Origin: Pseudomonas asplenii
Lineage (GTDB): Bacteria; Pseudomonadota; Gammaproteobacteria; Pseudomonadales; Pseudomonadaceae
DNA: 64,000 nt
Assembly: GCF_001293465.1 (NCBI RefSeq)
Contig: NZ_JSYZ01000007.1
Location: forward strand, 343,603-407,602
Direction of reading: 5' to 3'
In this document: positions 54,443 through 62,197 of the stretch, piece after piece
Layout: each line of letters opens with the position of its first letter
Position numbering within the stretch: position 1 is the stretch's first letter
Program-made: the position numbers and the translations under genes
The notes under the pieces: model-generated
The model's database searches: none
Seen by the model: only the letters and a program-made list of their open reading frames with translations
Told to the model about the DNA's origin: nothing

Positions 54443-55681
54443 TCAGGCGGCCACGGGCGAAACCTTGGCGATGAAGGCCTGGCAGGCCTGGGCATCGAAC
54501 CACCACGGGGCGAAGCGGCGCGGATCGTCGAAGTTGTTGGCGATGACCGAAGCCAGGGCCTGCGACTGCCCGGCGGCGCCGAGCAACTGCAACAGATGCT
54601 CAGGCGGTGGCAGCAGCATGCTGTTGGTCCAGCCGACCACGTGCTGGGCGTAGTCCCAGTAGCGCTCGAAGGTCTGCACCATCCACTGCGGGGTGAACGG
54701 CTGGTCACCGTGGGCGAGGATGGCGTCGAGGTAGACCTTGCTGCACTTGGCGGCGTTGTTGGAGCCCTGCCCGGTGATCGGGTCGTTGACCACCAGGGCA
54801 TCGGCCATGCCGAACACCGGCAGACCCGAGGGCAGCTCCAGCACCGGCTTGCGCACCATCGGCGTGAAGCGCCCGGCCAGCACGCCGCCGGCATCGGTCA
54901 GCTCGACATGGCGGCAGCGCTCGGCTTCCCACGGCACATAACGGCGCACGATCTCCAGGCTGCGTTGCAGATGCTGCTCGGGGGTCTGCACGTCCTGCCA
55001 GCAGTCCATCGGACCGCCGGGGATACCTTCGAAAACCATGATTTCGCACGGCCCGCTCAGGGTCAGCGCCGGGAACACGAAGTACTCGCCCACCCCGGGA
55101 ATCAGGTTGAAGGCCACCCGCGAGTACGGCGACATCGGCGTCATGCCCTTCACATAGGTCAGGGCCAGGGCCCGTTGCGGCTGGTTGAAGCGGGTGCGCT
55201 CGGCGTCCTTGGGGAACTGGTTGACGATCTCGCCCTTGCCGGCGGCCAGCAGCACCAGGTCGTGGCTGGCGGCCAGGCGTTCCAGTTCGGCGATGCCGAC
55301 GTCCTCGATCTGCAGCTCGCCGCCACGGCGGACGAACTCGTCCATCCACGCCGGCATCTTCAGGCGCTGGTCCACCGCCTGGGCGTAACGCTCCAGGCGC
55401 GCGCTCCAGTCGATCAGCTTGCTGCCCGGCTGCTGCGGGTTGGGCACGGTCAGGCCGATGCCTTCCACCGCGGGGCACTGTTCTTCCCAGAAGTTCAGGC
55501 CCAGGTCGCGTTCGGTCTGCAAGGCGGTGTTGAACATGCACTGGCTGGACATGACCTTGCCGGCGCGGATCTGCTCGGCGGTGCGGTTGGTGGTGATGCT
55601 CACCTGGTAGCCCTGGGCAAGCAGCCCGAGGCCCAGTTGCAGGCCGGCTTGTCCGGCCCCGACGATAGCGGTGCGACGCAT
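54443..55681 (-). CDS. iifC: Styrene monooxygenase-like flavoprotein; indole 2,3-oxygenase component
   Basis: A 412-residue two-component flavoprotein monooxygenase of the StyA type. FAD-binding GxGxxG is IVGAGQAGLQLG (residues 5-16); VLLAAGKGEIVNQFPKD and the second FAD motif DALVVNDPITGQGSNNAAK follow. StyA-type enzymes epoxidise styrene and indole; the iif homologue initiates indole degradation by making the 2,3-dihydrodiol level oxidation product. Its order iifA-iifB-iifC-iifD and the adjacent ant genes favour indole over styrene (no styrene oxide isomerase or phenylacetaldehyde dehydrogenase is nearby). AGGAG precedes ATG 55681. Confidence 0.9.
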   Translation of the reverse strand: MRRTAIVGAGQAGLQLGLGLLAQGYQVSITTNRTAEQIRAGKVMSSQCMFNTALQTERDLGLNFWEEQCPAVEGIGLTVPNPQQPGSKLIDWSARLERYAQAVDQRLKMPAWMDEFVRRGGELQIEDVGIAELERLAASHDLVLLAAGKGEIVNQFPKDAERTRFNQPQRALALTYVKGMTPMSPYSRVAFNLIPGVGEYFVFPALTLSGPCEIMVFEGIPGGPMDCWQDVQTPEQHLQRSLEIVRRYVPWEAERCRHVELTDAGGVLAGRFTPMVRKPVLELPSGLPVFGMADALVVNDPITGQGSNNAAKCSKVYLDAILAHGDQPFTPQWMVQTFERYWDYAQHVVGWTNSMLLPPPEHLLQLLGAAGQSQALASVIANNFDDPRRFAPWWFDAQACQAFIAKVSPVAA

Positions 55682-55748
55682 GGAGTGTCTCCTGTTGTTC
55701 GAATGTCTTGAAGAAAAAGCCCGCGCACCCGGCGCGAGCAAAACGGCT

Positions 55749-56534
55749 CTATTCGGCCAGCCGCGCAATGGCGGGCTGGTTGCGCTCCGGTCCCATCACC
55801 GAGTAGCCGCCATCCACCGCGTAGTCCGCGCCAGTGACGAAGCTGGCCGCCGGCGAACAGAGGAAGGCCACCACCTGGGCCACTTCGGCCGGATCGCCGA
55901 GGCGTCCGAGCAGGTGATAGTCGGCGGCCACCCGGTCGGCCTTGTCACGGTCGCCGCCGCTGACTTCGGCGATCACCCGCGACCAGGTCCAGCCCGGCGA
56001 CACCGAGTTGACCCGGATGCCATCGGCGGCCAGGTCCATGGCCATGCACCGGGTCAGCTGCTGCAAGGCGGCCTTGGACACCGGGTAGAGCCAGCGCCCG
56101 GTCTGGGCACAGCCGGCGGAAATCGAGGTGAAATTGATCACCACGCCGCCGTTGGCCTTGAGGTCGGCGTGCACCGTACGCACCAGTTGCACCGCCGACA
56201 CCAGGTTGATGTCGAGGGCGCGCAGCCACTCACTGCGGTCGGAGGCGATGCCCTGGTCGAGGTAGGTGCAAGCCAGGTTGATCACCAGGTCGATCCGGCC
56301 CCAGCGTTGCCGGACCTGCCCCACCGCGTCGCCGAGAGCGGCATCGTCGGTCAGGTCCACTGCCACGAACAGGCCGTTGTCGGCCAGGCCCGCCGCCACC
56401 TCGGCGCCCCTGGGATCGATATCCAGCAGCGCCACCCGGGCGCCGGCGGCGACCAGCGCCTCGGCGACGGCGACACCGATCAGGGTCGCGCCGCCACTGA
56501 TCAGCGCCACCTTGTCCTGCAGGTTCATGGACAT
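55749..56534 (-). CDS. iifB: Short-chain dehydrogenase of indole catabolism
   Basis: A 261-residue SDR. The cofactor loop is an unusual SGGATLIGVAVA (TGxxxGIG variant, residues 13-24), with the acidic LLDID that selects NAD. The catalytic Ser is in FTSISAG and the YPVSK motif supplies Tyr and Lys. NLACTY replaces the common NNAG. In Acinetobacter IifB dehydrogenates indole-2,3-dihydrodiol to 3-hydroxyindolin-2-one and so prevents indigo formation. Starts 3 bp after the iifA stop. Confidence 0.88.
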   Translation of the reverse strand: MSMNLQDKVALISGGATLIGVAVAEALVAAGARVALLDIDPRGAEVAAGLADNGLFVAVDLTDDAALGDAVGQVRQRWGRIDLVINLACTYLDQGIASDRSEWLRALDINLVSAVQLVRTVHADLKANGGVVINFTSISAGCAQTGRWLYPVSKAALQQLTRCMAMDLAADGIRVNSVSPGWTWSRVIAEVSGGDRDKADRVAADYHLLGRLGDPAEVAQVVAFLCSPAASFVTGADYAVDGGYSVMGPERNQPAIARLAE

Positions 56535-56537
56535 GGC

Positions 56538-57788
56538 TCAACCCTCGATCGGCAGGTCGGCGCTGGCGGCCCAACTGGGCATCAGCGTGTTCGACGGCAG
56601 GCTTTCATCGAGCAGCTTGTGCGCGGTCACCGCCCCGGCCACCGGCAGGCCGGTGGGGTCGAGCAGGCCGATCTGCACCAGCACGCTGGCCTGGTCCCAG
56701 TAGATATGCTCGTGATAGAGCTTCGGCCCGCGGAACTTGACCACGCCTAGCATCGGAATCTCGACAAAACGCCCGGTGGGGGCCACGCCCGGCAGCAGCC
56801 AGTCGATCTCACGGTCGTGGGTGAAGCTCATGATGAACTCGTCGACGATCTGCGAGGCCCCCACGGTGCGCGAGATCGGCGTCAGGCTCATGTCCTGCGG
56901 GTTGCCATGCACGAAGTGGTAGCGATAGAAACGCGCCAGCTCGCGGTAGCCGACGCCACCGGTCATGGTCGGGATATGGTTGACGTAAGGCTGGGGCACC
57001 ATGGTCGCCATGGTCGCGGGCACGTCACGGGTATCGAACTCGTGGCGGATATGTTCTTCCCACAGTGCCGACAGGTTGTAGTCCGGGCCGATGGTACGGC
57101 GCAGCGCGGCGATGGTGCGCTCGTGGGCGAGCAGTGCCGAAGGCTTGTGAAAGTGATCGCCGGCAGGACGGGCGAAGGCATGATCGACATTCGGGTAGAC
57201 ATAGGCTTCGGTGCCCGGCGCCTGCTGCAACGCGGCGATGATCGACTCGCGGGCGTCGGCCTGGCAGAACTGATCCCGTTCGGCGAAGTGCAGGACCAGG
57301 CGACCACTCAGGCCTTCGAGTTCATTCAGGGCCTGCTCGATGCCCACCCCGTAGTAGCCGACGGCACAGGCCACTTCCGGCAGGCGACAGGCGGCGAGGT
57401 AGGCAAGCTTGCCCCCCAGGCAGTAGCCGACCACGCCGAGACCTTCTGCGCTGCAGGCGTCCAGGCCACGCAAATGGCGCAGGCTGGCGGCGATGTCGCG
57501 GATGCCGTGGCCTTCGTCAAAGGCCTGGTAAAGGGCGAAGGCGCGTTGGAAATCGGCTTCGTTGTAGCCCAGATCCACCCCGGCCTCCTGGCGCCAGTAC
57601 AGGTCCGGTACCAGCACCGTGTAGCCTTCCTCGGCCAACTGGTCCGCCACTTCGCGCATGGCGGCGTTGACTCCGAAGATCTCCTGGCAGAGCACCACGC
57701 CCGGGCCGCGGCCATCGATGGATGTGGCCAGGTAGGCCTGGAACTGCTCGCCGGAATCCGAGCGGACGTTGACGTAATGTCCCTTCAT
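56538..57788 (-). CDS. iifA: Dienelactone hydrolase-like fused to NTF2/SnoaL-like domain; indole ring-opening step
   Basis: A 416-residue two-domain protein. Residues 1-240 are a dienelactone hydrolase-type alpha/beta hydrolase with an intact Cys123 (GYCLGG), Asp172 and His203 triad and the conserved Glu of CQEIFG. Residues about 265-405 form an NTF2/SnoaL-like domain. The product of iifA in Acinetobacter is reported to convert 3-hydroxyindolin-2-one to anthranilate as a cofactor-independent oxygenase of alpha/beta-hydrolase type. First gene of the operon; GGAGA lies 6 bp before ATG 57788, and duplicated operator-like repeats are just upstream. Confidence 0.85.
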   Translation of the reverse strand: MKGHYVNVRSDSGEQFQAYLATSIDGRGPGVVLCQEIFGVNAAMREVADQLAEEGYTVLVPDLYWRQEAGVDLGYNEADFQRAFALYQAFDEGHGIRDIAASLRHLRGLDACSAEGLGVVGYCLGGKLAYLAACRLPEVACAVGYYGVGIEQALNELEGLSGRLVLHFAERDQFCQADARESIIAALQQAPGTEAYVYPNVDHAFARPAGDHFHKPSALLAHERTIAALRRTIGPDYNLSALWEEHIRHEFDTRDVPATMATMVPQPYVNHIPTMTGGVGYRELARFYRYHFVHGNPQDMSLTPISRTVGASQIVDEFIMSFTHDREIDWLLPGVAPTGRFVEIPMLGVVKFRGPKLYHEHIYWDQASVLVQIGLLDPTGLPVAGAVTAHKLLDESLPSNTLMPSWAASADLPIEG

Positions 57789-57845
57789 TGCGATGTCTCC
57801 AGTCGTTGACGTGGGGACATCTTCGGGCGGTTGCGTGACTGGGGC

Positions 57846-57880
57846 TGTCCGCTGGCTGCGTGAAAAGTCCGCTGGCTGCG
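57846..57880 (-). promoter_or_regulatory. 13-bp direct repeat upstream of iifA (XylS-like)
   Basis: GTCCGCTGGCTGC occurs twice, at 57847-57859 and 57867-57879, exactly 20 bp apart, 59-92 bp upstream of iifA. On the minus strand each reads CGCAGCCAGCGGAC, a degenerate TGCA-N6-GGNTA box in the orientation of iif transcription and with the same 20-bp period as the perfect boxes at 45039-45073. A strong candidate for an AraC/XylS-type operator. Confidence 0.7.
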
Positions 57881-58543
57881 AAAAGTTTTCGGCGGGTGCC
57901 ATTCATCACGACGCGGTCGTGTGGGAGTGGGTTTAACCGCGAATGGGCACGTCAGCACACTGCAAGCACTTCAGGTTCGCCCCCTCCTCCTCACTTCCCT
58001 TCACCGCGTAAACATCTGTTTTGTAGTCTTTATGCTACGGCCACTCCCTACGTATATTCACACGCAACTTCAGAGCGAACTTCATTATTTCCAAATAATA
58101 AAAAACCTATCCGTTCATCCAGTTATTAAACCCCTCCAGAAGATATTAAATATCCACTTACAAAAGAACAGCACCTTTTCTTCCAATCAGGAAAGCGACG
58201 ACCACTTCTCCCCAGCCTGAATCTGGCAGACAGACAGTGGCCTCGCCCTCTCTTGGCTCACAAAGCAACATTGAACCTGAAGTCACCCTCTATCGACCTT
58301 CTGGTAATTAACCCCTAAGCCAGCCAACTCAAGAGAAAATATAAGACATGAATATCAACGGACTTCCAAGCCCACAGACACATAATTCTTCCTCAACAAA
58401 GCCGCCCTCTACTCACCCCCTCCAAAAGACCGTTTTTCGGACGCCCTGGCTGGCACGGCAAATAAAGAAGATAAAGTCAGCATCAGCGCCGCTAGCTCGA
58501 CAAAAAAGGAAAAAACGGGGACGGAAAAAACGGGGACGGAAAA
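57881..58543. other. Intergenic stretch with no gene recognised
   Basis: Contains a REP-like fragment at about 57917-57945 (TGTGGGAGTGGGTTTAACC) and a frame from 58348 whose N-terminal part might be a gene remnant, see rejected items. Composition drops in GC from 58000 on, marking the edge between the catabolic cluster and the toxin/mobile region. Confidence 0.5.
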
Positions 58544-58692
58544 AACGGGGACGGATTTATTTCCCGAGCCTCGCTTCGGCCGCTCCGGACAACGTTTCAA
58601 CAATACTCTCCACCTCGCCCACGAAACGATCTGTTCTTGTCAACGGGCCTCGCTGCGGAGCATTACCGGAGAAAATAAATCCGTCCCCGTTT
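58544..58692. mobile_element. RAYT-derived miniature element, copy A
   Basis: About 150 bp bounded by AACGGGGACGGATTTATTTC (left) and GAAAATAAATCCGTCCCCGTT (right), which are inverted copies of each other. Between them the minus strand encodes RTDRFVGEVESIVETLSG and AAEARLGK then stop, corresponding to the last ~35 codons of the RAYT transposase at 60067 (TGTDRFVDEVERIIGL). Two extra copies of the end motif AAAAACGGGGACGG precede it. No transposase of its own; likely moved in trans. Confidence 0.7.
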
Positions 58693-58885
58693 CTCGCGTC
58701 CCCGTTTCTCGGCGTTGGCGTGGAGCACATCGGTGGGGCTGTCAGCATCGATCAGCAGACTGGGGATCAGGCAGTCGATAGCTCTGCAAGCAGGGGTACG
58801 AACCTGATAGTTCTGCCAGTAGGCAATGACCCGGAAAAAGCCCACACTCGGCACAGCAGTTTCGACCCTGCCTGGAGTCTGGCCA

Positions 58886-59959
58886 ATGCTGACGCTCCCC
58901 CGCGAAACCCTACTGTGTCGCTATCACTACGATCCACTGGATCGCCTGATCGACTGCGCTGTATCAAACCAAGCCAATCTCCTGCGTTTCTACTGCGAAA
59001 GCCGCCTGGCCAACGAGATCCAGGGCGCTAAACAGACCCGTTTTTTTCAACACGACAACCAGTTACTGGCTCAGCAACAGCGCCAGGATAATGCCCAGGA
59101 CACCTGGCTACTGGCCACAGACTCGCAACGCTCGGTGCTGAAAACCCTCCGAGGCGCCATCGACCACCCCATCGCCTATACCCCCTATGGTCATGGCAAG
59201 ATAACGAGTGACCTGGGCAACTTGCTGGGCTTCAAGGGTGAAAGAGCCGATCCGATCACTGGGCACTATCCGCTGGGTAGTGGCTATCGTGTCTTCAATC
59301 CGGTATTGATGCGTTTCAATAGCCCGGACAGCTGGAGCCCTTTTGGTGCTGGCGGCATAAACAGCTATCTGTATTGCCTGGCTGACCCCGTCAATCGAGT
59401 AGATCGCGATGGACACATTTCAACTCCAAGCCCCCGCACGGTGCTTCCTGATCTCTGGCGAATAAAAAGCGCTAACAGCACAACAAAGTTCTACACCTCC
59501 AGACTGGGCGTCAATGCCTCCAACGAGAAGACGCTGAAGAAAACGATAATGCGCAACGAGACAGGCAGTGGCTGGACTGAGTTGACAAGTTGGCCCAAAA
59601 AAAATGGCGATGCAAGAACCAGAATGGCCGCAGGCAGTTGGCTAAAACCAGAAATCACCGTTACCGACAATAAAAGCATCCGGACAATAAAAAACAACAA
59701 CCCGACCCTGCTGGAGCTGGCCTTCAATCAAACCCCCGGAAAACTATTGATAAAACCCAAGATACACGGAATCCCTTACGACGTCGACGACAGAAACTTC
59801 GAAAACTACAAACGTGCGCAAGCAGCAAAACTGCTGTCCAGCTTGCCCAGCGCAGAGGAGCGTGAAGCCCTCTCAGCCCGCATCACTGAGCACATGGAAA
59901 AAGGCTTGGTTCTCGGTGTTCGCCCCAAGTCATCAAGAGATAACATCAGAACCGACTGA
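58886..59959 (+). CDS. RHS repeat-associated core domain protein
   Basis: A 357-residue short RHS protein of the common Pseudomonas type, beginning MLTLPRETLLCRYHYDPLDR. Residues up to about 180 form the RHS core (ending NSPDSWSPFGAGGINSYLYC and DPVNRVDRDGH). The last 175 residues after DGHISTPS are a distinct, Lys/Asn-rich, lower-GC domain with no family I can name, in the place where RHS proteins carry a toxin. ATG 58886 has GGAG 8 bp upstream. No immunity-type gene follows, so it may be an orphan tip or a non-toxic relic. Confidence 0.8.
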   Translation: MLTLPRETLLCRYHYDPLDRLIDCAVSNQANLLRFYCESRLANEIQGAKQTRFFQHDNQLLAQQQRQDNAQDTWLLATDSQRSVLKTLRGAIDHPIAYTPYGHGKITSDLGNLLGFKGERADPITGHYPLGSGYRVFNPVLMRFNSPDSWSPFGAGGINSYLYCLADPVNRVDRDGHISTPSPRTVLPDLWRIKSANSTTKFYTSRLGVNASNEKTLKKTIMRNETGSGWTELTSWPKKNGDARTRMAAGSWLKPEITVTDNKSIRTIKNNNPTLLELAFNQTPGKLLIKPKIHGIPYDVDDRNFENYKRAQAAKLLSSLPSAEEREALSARITEHMEKGLVLGVRPKSSRDNIRTD

Positions 59960-60066
59960 ACAACAGGAACACTTCCAGCAGCACAATCTTTAAACACTAT
60001 TAAAAACGAAAAATGGGGACCGAAAAACGGGGAGAAAAACGGGGACGGAGAAAAACGGGGACGGAT

Positions 60067-60769
60067 TTATTTTCCTGACTCTCGAGCCGGCCGCCCCGGA
60101 CCTCGTTTCTCTATCCGTAAGCCAATAATCCTTTCCACCTCGTCCACGAAACGATCCGTCCCGGTCAGCTGACTTCTTTGCAAAGCATCGCGGATAAGGC
60201 TGATTTCATCAGTTGCAACAGCTTGTCGAACAAATGCCTCGTAACGCTGGCCACGTTCTTTCGCAGTATCACCCAAAGCAGCGAAGCAAGGATCAACATC
60301 CAGCAAACAGTCGTTTTCTACACCACTCATCCGAGCTTGATAGCTCGACCATGGGTAATCTACCGGATCAGCGACCATTCGAGCACGCACAGGATTCAGT
60401 TCGATGTAGCGACAACACGCCAGCAGATAAGCATCCGATTGCACGACACTGGACTTGTATCGGCTTTCCCACAAGGTGCCCGAACGACCCTCCAGCCGAT
60501 TGCGATAACGTGTCGTCCGTGCTGCCAGCGCCTTCATCAACTGGCCCAACCCTGCAACTGCTTCACCGGGGGCTAGCAAAAGATGAACATGATTGGTCAT
60601 CAGGCAATAGGCATAGACCTTCACGCCGAATACTTCCTTGAGTTCCCGCAGATTTTCGAGATAACGGTGATAATCTTCCGCATCCGCAAACACTATCTGA
60701 CGGTTATGACCGCGTTGTACTACATGGTGCGGGTAGTTTGGTAAAAACAATACGTCCCATCCTGGGCAT
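60067..60769 (-). pseudogene. RAYT-type Y1 transposase with a frameshift near the start
   Basis: A single-domain Y1/HUH transposase of the REP-associated group. The HUH motif is in CLMTNHVHLLLAPGE, WESRYKSSVVQ and RYIELNPVRARMV are typical. The expected N-terminus MPRMGRIV starts at ATG 60769 but a run of five T (60743-60747 on the plus strand as A) has one base too many, shifting the frame before LPNYPHHVVQRGHNRQ. From there the frame is open to 60067 (227 codons, TTG 60750 could start it). So it is either inactive, rescued by frameshifting, or starts internally. It is expected to act on the surrounding repeats. Confidence 0.75.
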
Positions 60770-60816
60770 ACCTGAAGCCTCCTTCCGTTGAAGCTTTCAG
60801 AGTAGCAAACGGTTCA

Positions 60817-60888
60817 GAAAATAAATCTGTCCCCGTTTCTGAAAATAAATCTGTCCCCGTTTCTGAAAATAAATCTGTCCCCGTTTCT
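60817..60888. repeat. 24-bp tandem repeat, three copies
   Basis: GAAAATAAATCTGTCCCCGT plus TTCT is repeated three times without variation (60817-60840, 60841-60864, 60865-60888). It is a stacked version of the element's right-end motif, with CTGT in place of the CCGT seen in the other copies. Confidence 0.95.
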
Positions 60889-61017
60889 GCGAGTATCGCT
60901 TCGACCGCTTCGGAATTCGTGTCAACAATACTCTCCACCTCGCCCACGAAACGATCTGTTCCTGTCAACTGGCCTCGTTGCAGAGCATTATCGGAGAAAA
61001 TAAATCCGTCCCCGTTT
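60889..61017. mobile_element. RAYT-derived miniature element, copy C
   Basis: The core (CGAATTCGTGTCAACAATAC-type, TGTDRFVGEVESIVDT on the minus strand) and the right end GGAGAAAATAAATCCGTCCC (60993-61012) are nearly identical to copy D. Its left end motif is missing; instead the core joins the tandem right-end repeats of the full-length element, so a recombination between copies is likely. Confidence 0.65.
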
Positions 61018-61037
61018 CTATGGTCCCCGTTTCTATG

Positions 61038-61499
61038 TCAATTTAAGTCAGACCATTGTAAAAGATGGTTTTCTATTGATGAAATCAAGAAGCTTGAAAA
61101 GCTATCCCAAGTTTTATCTATCGAACTCTGACCTTCAAAAAACTGAAATACTGGCGGATCATCAGCGACCGGTAGAAAATAATTAATTTCATATCCTTGA
61201 TGCATGCAGAACACCTTAGCATCCGTAGGCAGCAAATCAGAGAGACCTAACTCATCAAGCAACTCATCCGCCTCAAATTTTAGGCTAAGTAATCTCGGAT
61301 AAAATATATCAACACCACAAAAAATCTTACCAGCCGAACGCCCGGCAATCGTCAAAAATTCACGATATGCCAAAGGAACTTTACAACCAAAATGTTGCTC
61401 GATTGATGCAATTTCCACTTCGGAGCAACCAACAAGAGCAGAATCTAAAATTACTCCCCGCAGCACTAACTCATGAAAAATATCCCGAACGTTTTTCAT
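61038..61499 (-). CDS. SMI1/KNR4 (SUKH) family immunity protein
   Basis: A 153-residue SUKH-superfamily protein. CSEVEIASIEQHFGCKVPLAYREFLTIAG contains the hallmark helix and LPxxYREFL motif, followed by FCMHQGYEINYFLP and PVFQFFEGQ strands. SUKH proteins neutralise polymorphic nuclease and other toxins. It lies downstream of the cdiA tail and its coupled gene, with a miniature element between, so it is probably an orphan immunity gene from an earlier toxin tip. Low GC compared with the catabolic region. Confidence 0.85.
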   Translation of the reverse strand: MKNVRDIFHELVLRGVILDSALVGCSEVEIASIEQHFGCKVPLAYREFLTIAGRSAGKIFCGVDIFYPRLLSLKFEADELLDELGLSDLLPTDAKVFCMHQGYEINYFLPVADDPPVFQFFEGQSSIDKTWDSFSSFLISSIENHLLQWSDLN

Positions 61500-61571
61500 C
61501 TTGGCTTTCCTGTTTCTACTTTAACAATTACACCGGGAAACCTTTGTTGAAACTCAAAAACGGGGACCAAA

Positions 61572-61720
61572 AACGGGGACGGATTTATTTCCCGAGTCTC
61601 GCTTCGGCCGCTTCGGAATTCGTGTCAACAATACTCTCCACCTCGCCCACGAAACGATCTGTTCCTGTCAACTGGCCTCGTTGCAGAGCATTATCGGAGA
61701 AAATAAATCCGTCCCCGTTT
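61572..61720. mobile_element. RAYT-derived miniature element, copy D
   Basis: Left end AACGGGGACGGATTTATTTC (61572-61591), right end GAAAATAAATCCGTCCCCGT (61698-61717), with the same core coding for the last ~35 codons of the transposase on the minus strand (EAARLGK-type end). Extra GTCCCCGTTTTCC copies follow to about 61752. It separates the SUKH gene from the cdiA-linked immunity candidate. Confidence 0.75.
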
Positions 61721-61795
61721 TCCACGTCCCCGTTTTCCGTCCCCGTTTTCCTGCAGGTGAAAGACAGCTAGCGTTCTCGTTTCTCTCGCCAAAAT

Positions 61796-62197
61796 TTACT
61801 TACTTTCATTCGTGCCCGCTTCTCCATTCCTACCTGCCCAAATAAAATCCGGCTTAATACTACATTTCAATCCAGCATCAACAAGATCGTCAAAAATTTT
61901 TAAAATATCTATTGCCTTCCCACAAAACGCAAGAAACTCACCCTGACGAAGCCCTTCCCTAGACTCTAAAAAATTACAACCAGACGCCTTAGAAACAGCC
62001 ATCACATGATTTTTATTCTTATAATCACCAAAACAAAAAACCTCATAATCCTTATCATCGAGTTTGATCCCAGGTATATCCGTTGCAACCAAAGACCAAC
62101 CGCACACCAAACACTTCATACCACCAGTACTACCTTCCTTGAAGGCAACCAGCTCACCACCACATCGCTCACACATCATCAAAGAAGAACTTATCAT
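61796..62197 (-). CDS. Putative CdiI-type immunity protein with zinc ribbon
   Basis: A 133-residue protein that I do not recognise by family. CERCGGELVAF and MKCLVCGWSL form a four-cysteine zinc-ribbon, followed by an acidic helical part (FCGKAIDILKIFDDLVDAGL). ATG 62197 overlaps the cdiA stop (TGATG), the tight coupling usual for cdi toxin and immunity genes. That position, small size and low GC are why it is called the immunity gene; the partner specificity is inferred. Confidence 0.65.
   Translation of the reverse strand: MISSSLMMCERCGGELVAFKEGSTGGMKCLVCGWSLVATDIPGIKLDDKDYEVFCFGDYKNKNHVMAVSKASGCNFLESREGLRQGEFLAFCGKAIDILKIFDDLVDAGLKCSIKPDFIWAGRNGEAGTNESK

Larger units (their letters stand above)
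60054..60888. mobile_element. REP-associated tyrosine transposase element, full-length copy
   Basis: The element spans from the left end motif AACGGGGACGGATTTATTTT (60054-60073) through the transposase gene to three right-end motifs GAAAATAAATCTGTCCCCGT (60817-60888). The stop codon of the transposase (TAA 60067-60069) lies inside the left end repeat. Multiple extra GGGGAC copies precede the left end (60014-60060). Confidence 0.7.

Noticed and set aside
54443..55681. Styrene degradation (styAB) instead of indole
   Set aside because: No styrene oxide isomerase or phenylacetaldehyde dehydrogenase gene is nearby, while the SDR, the dienelactone hydrolase-like gene and ant genes match the indole route; kept as the alternative.
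58348..59031. 227-codon frame running through miniature element A into the RHS gene
   Set aside because: It crosses the element and the RHS start in a wrong frame. Its first ~30 residues (MNINGLPSPQTHNSSSTKPP) and a nearby frame reading FSDALAGTANKEDKVSISAA might be the broken start of an old gene, but the evidence is too thin to annotate.
60817..60888. CRISPR array
   Set aside because: The 24-bp units are directly adjacent with no spacers and match the RAYT element end motif.
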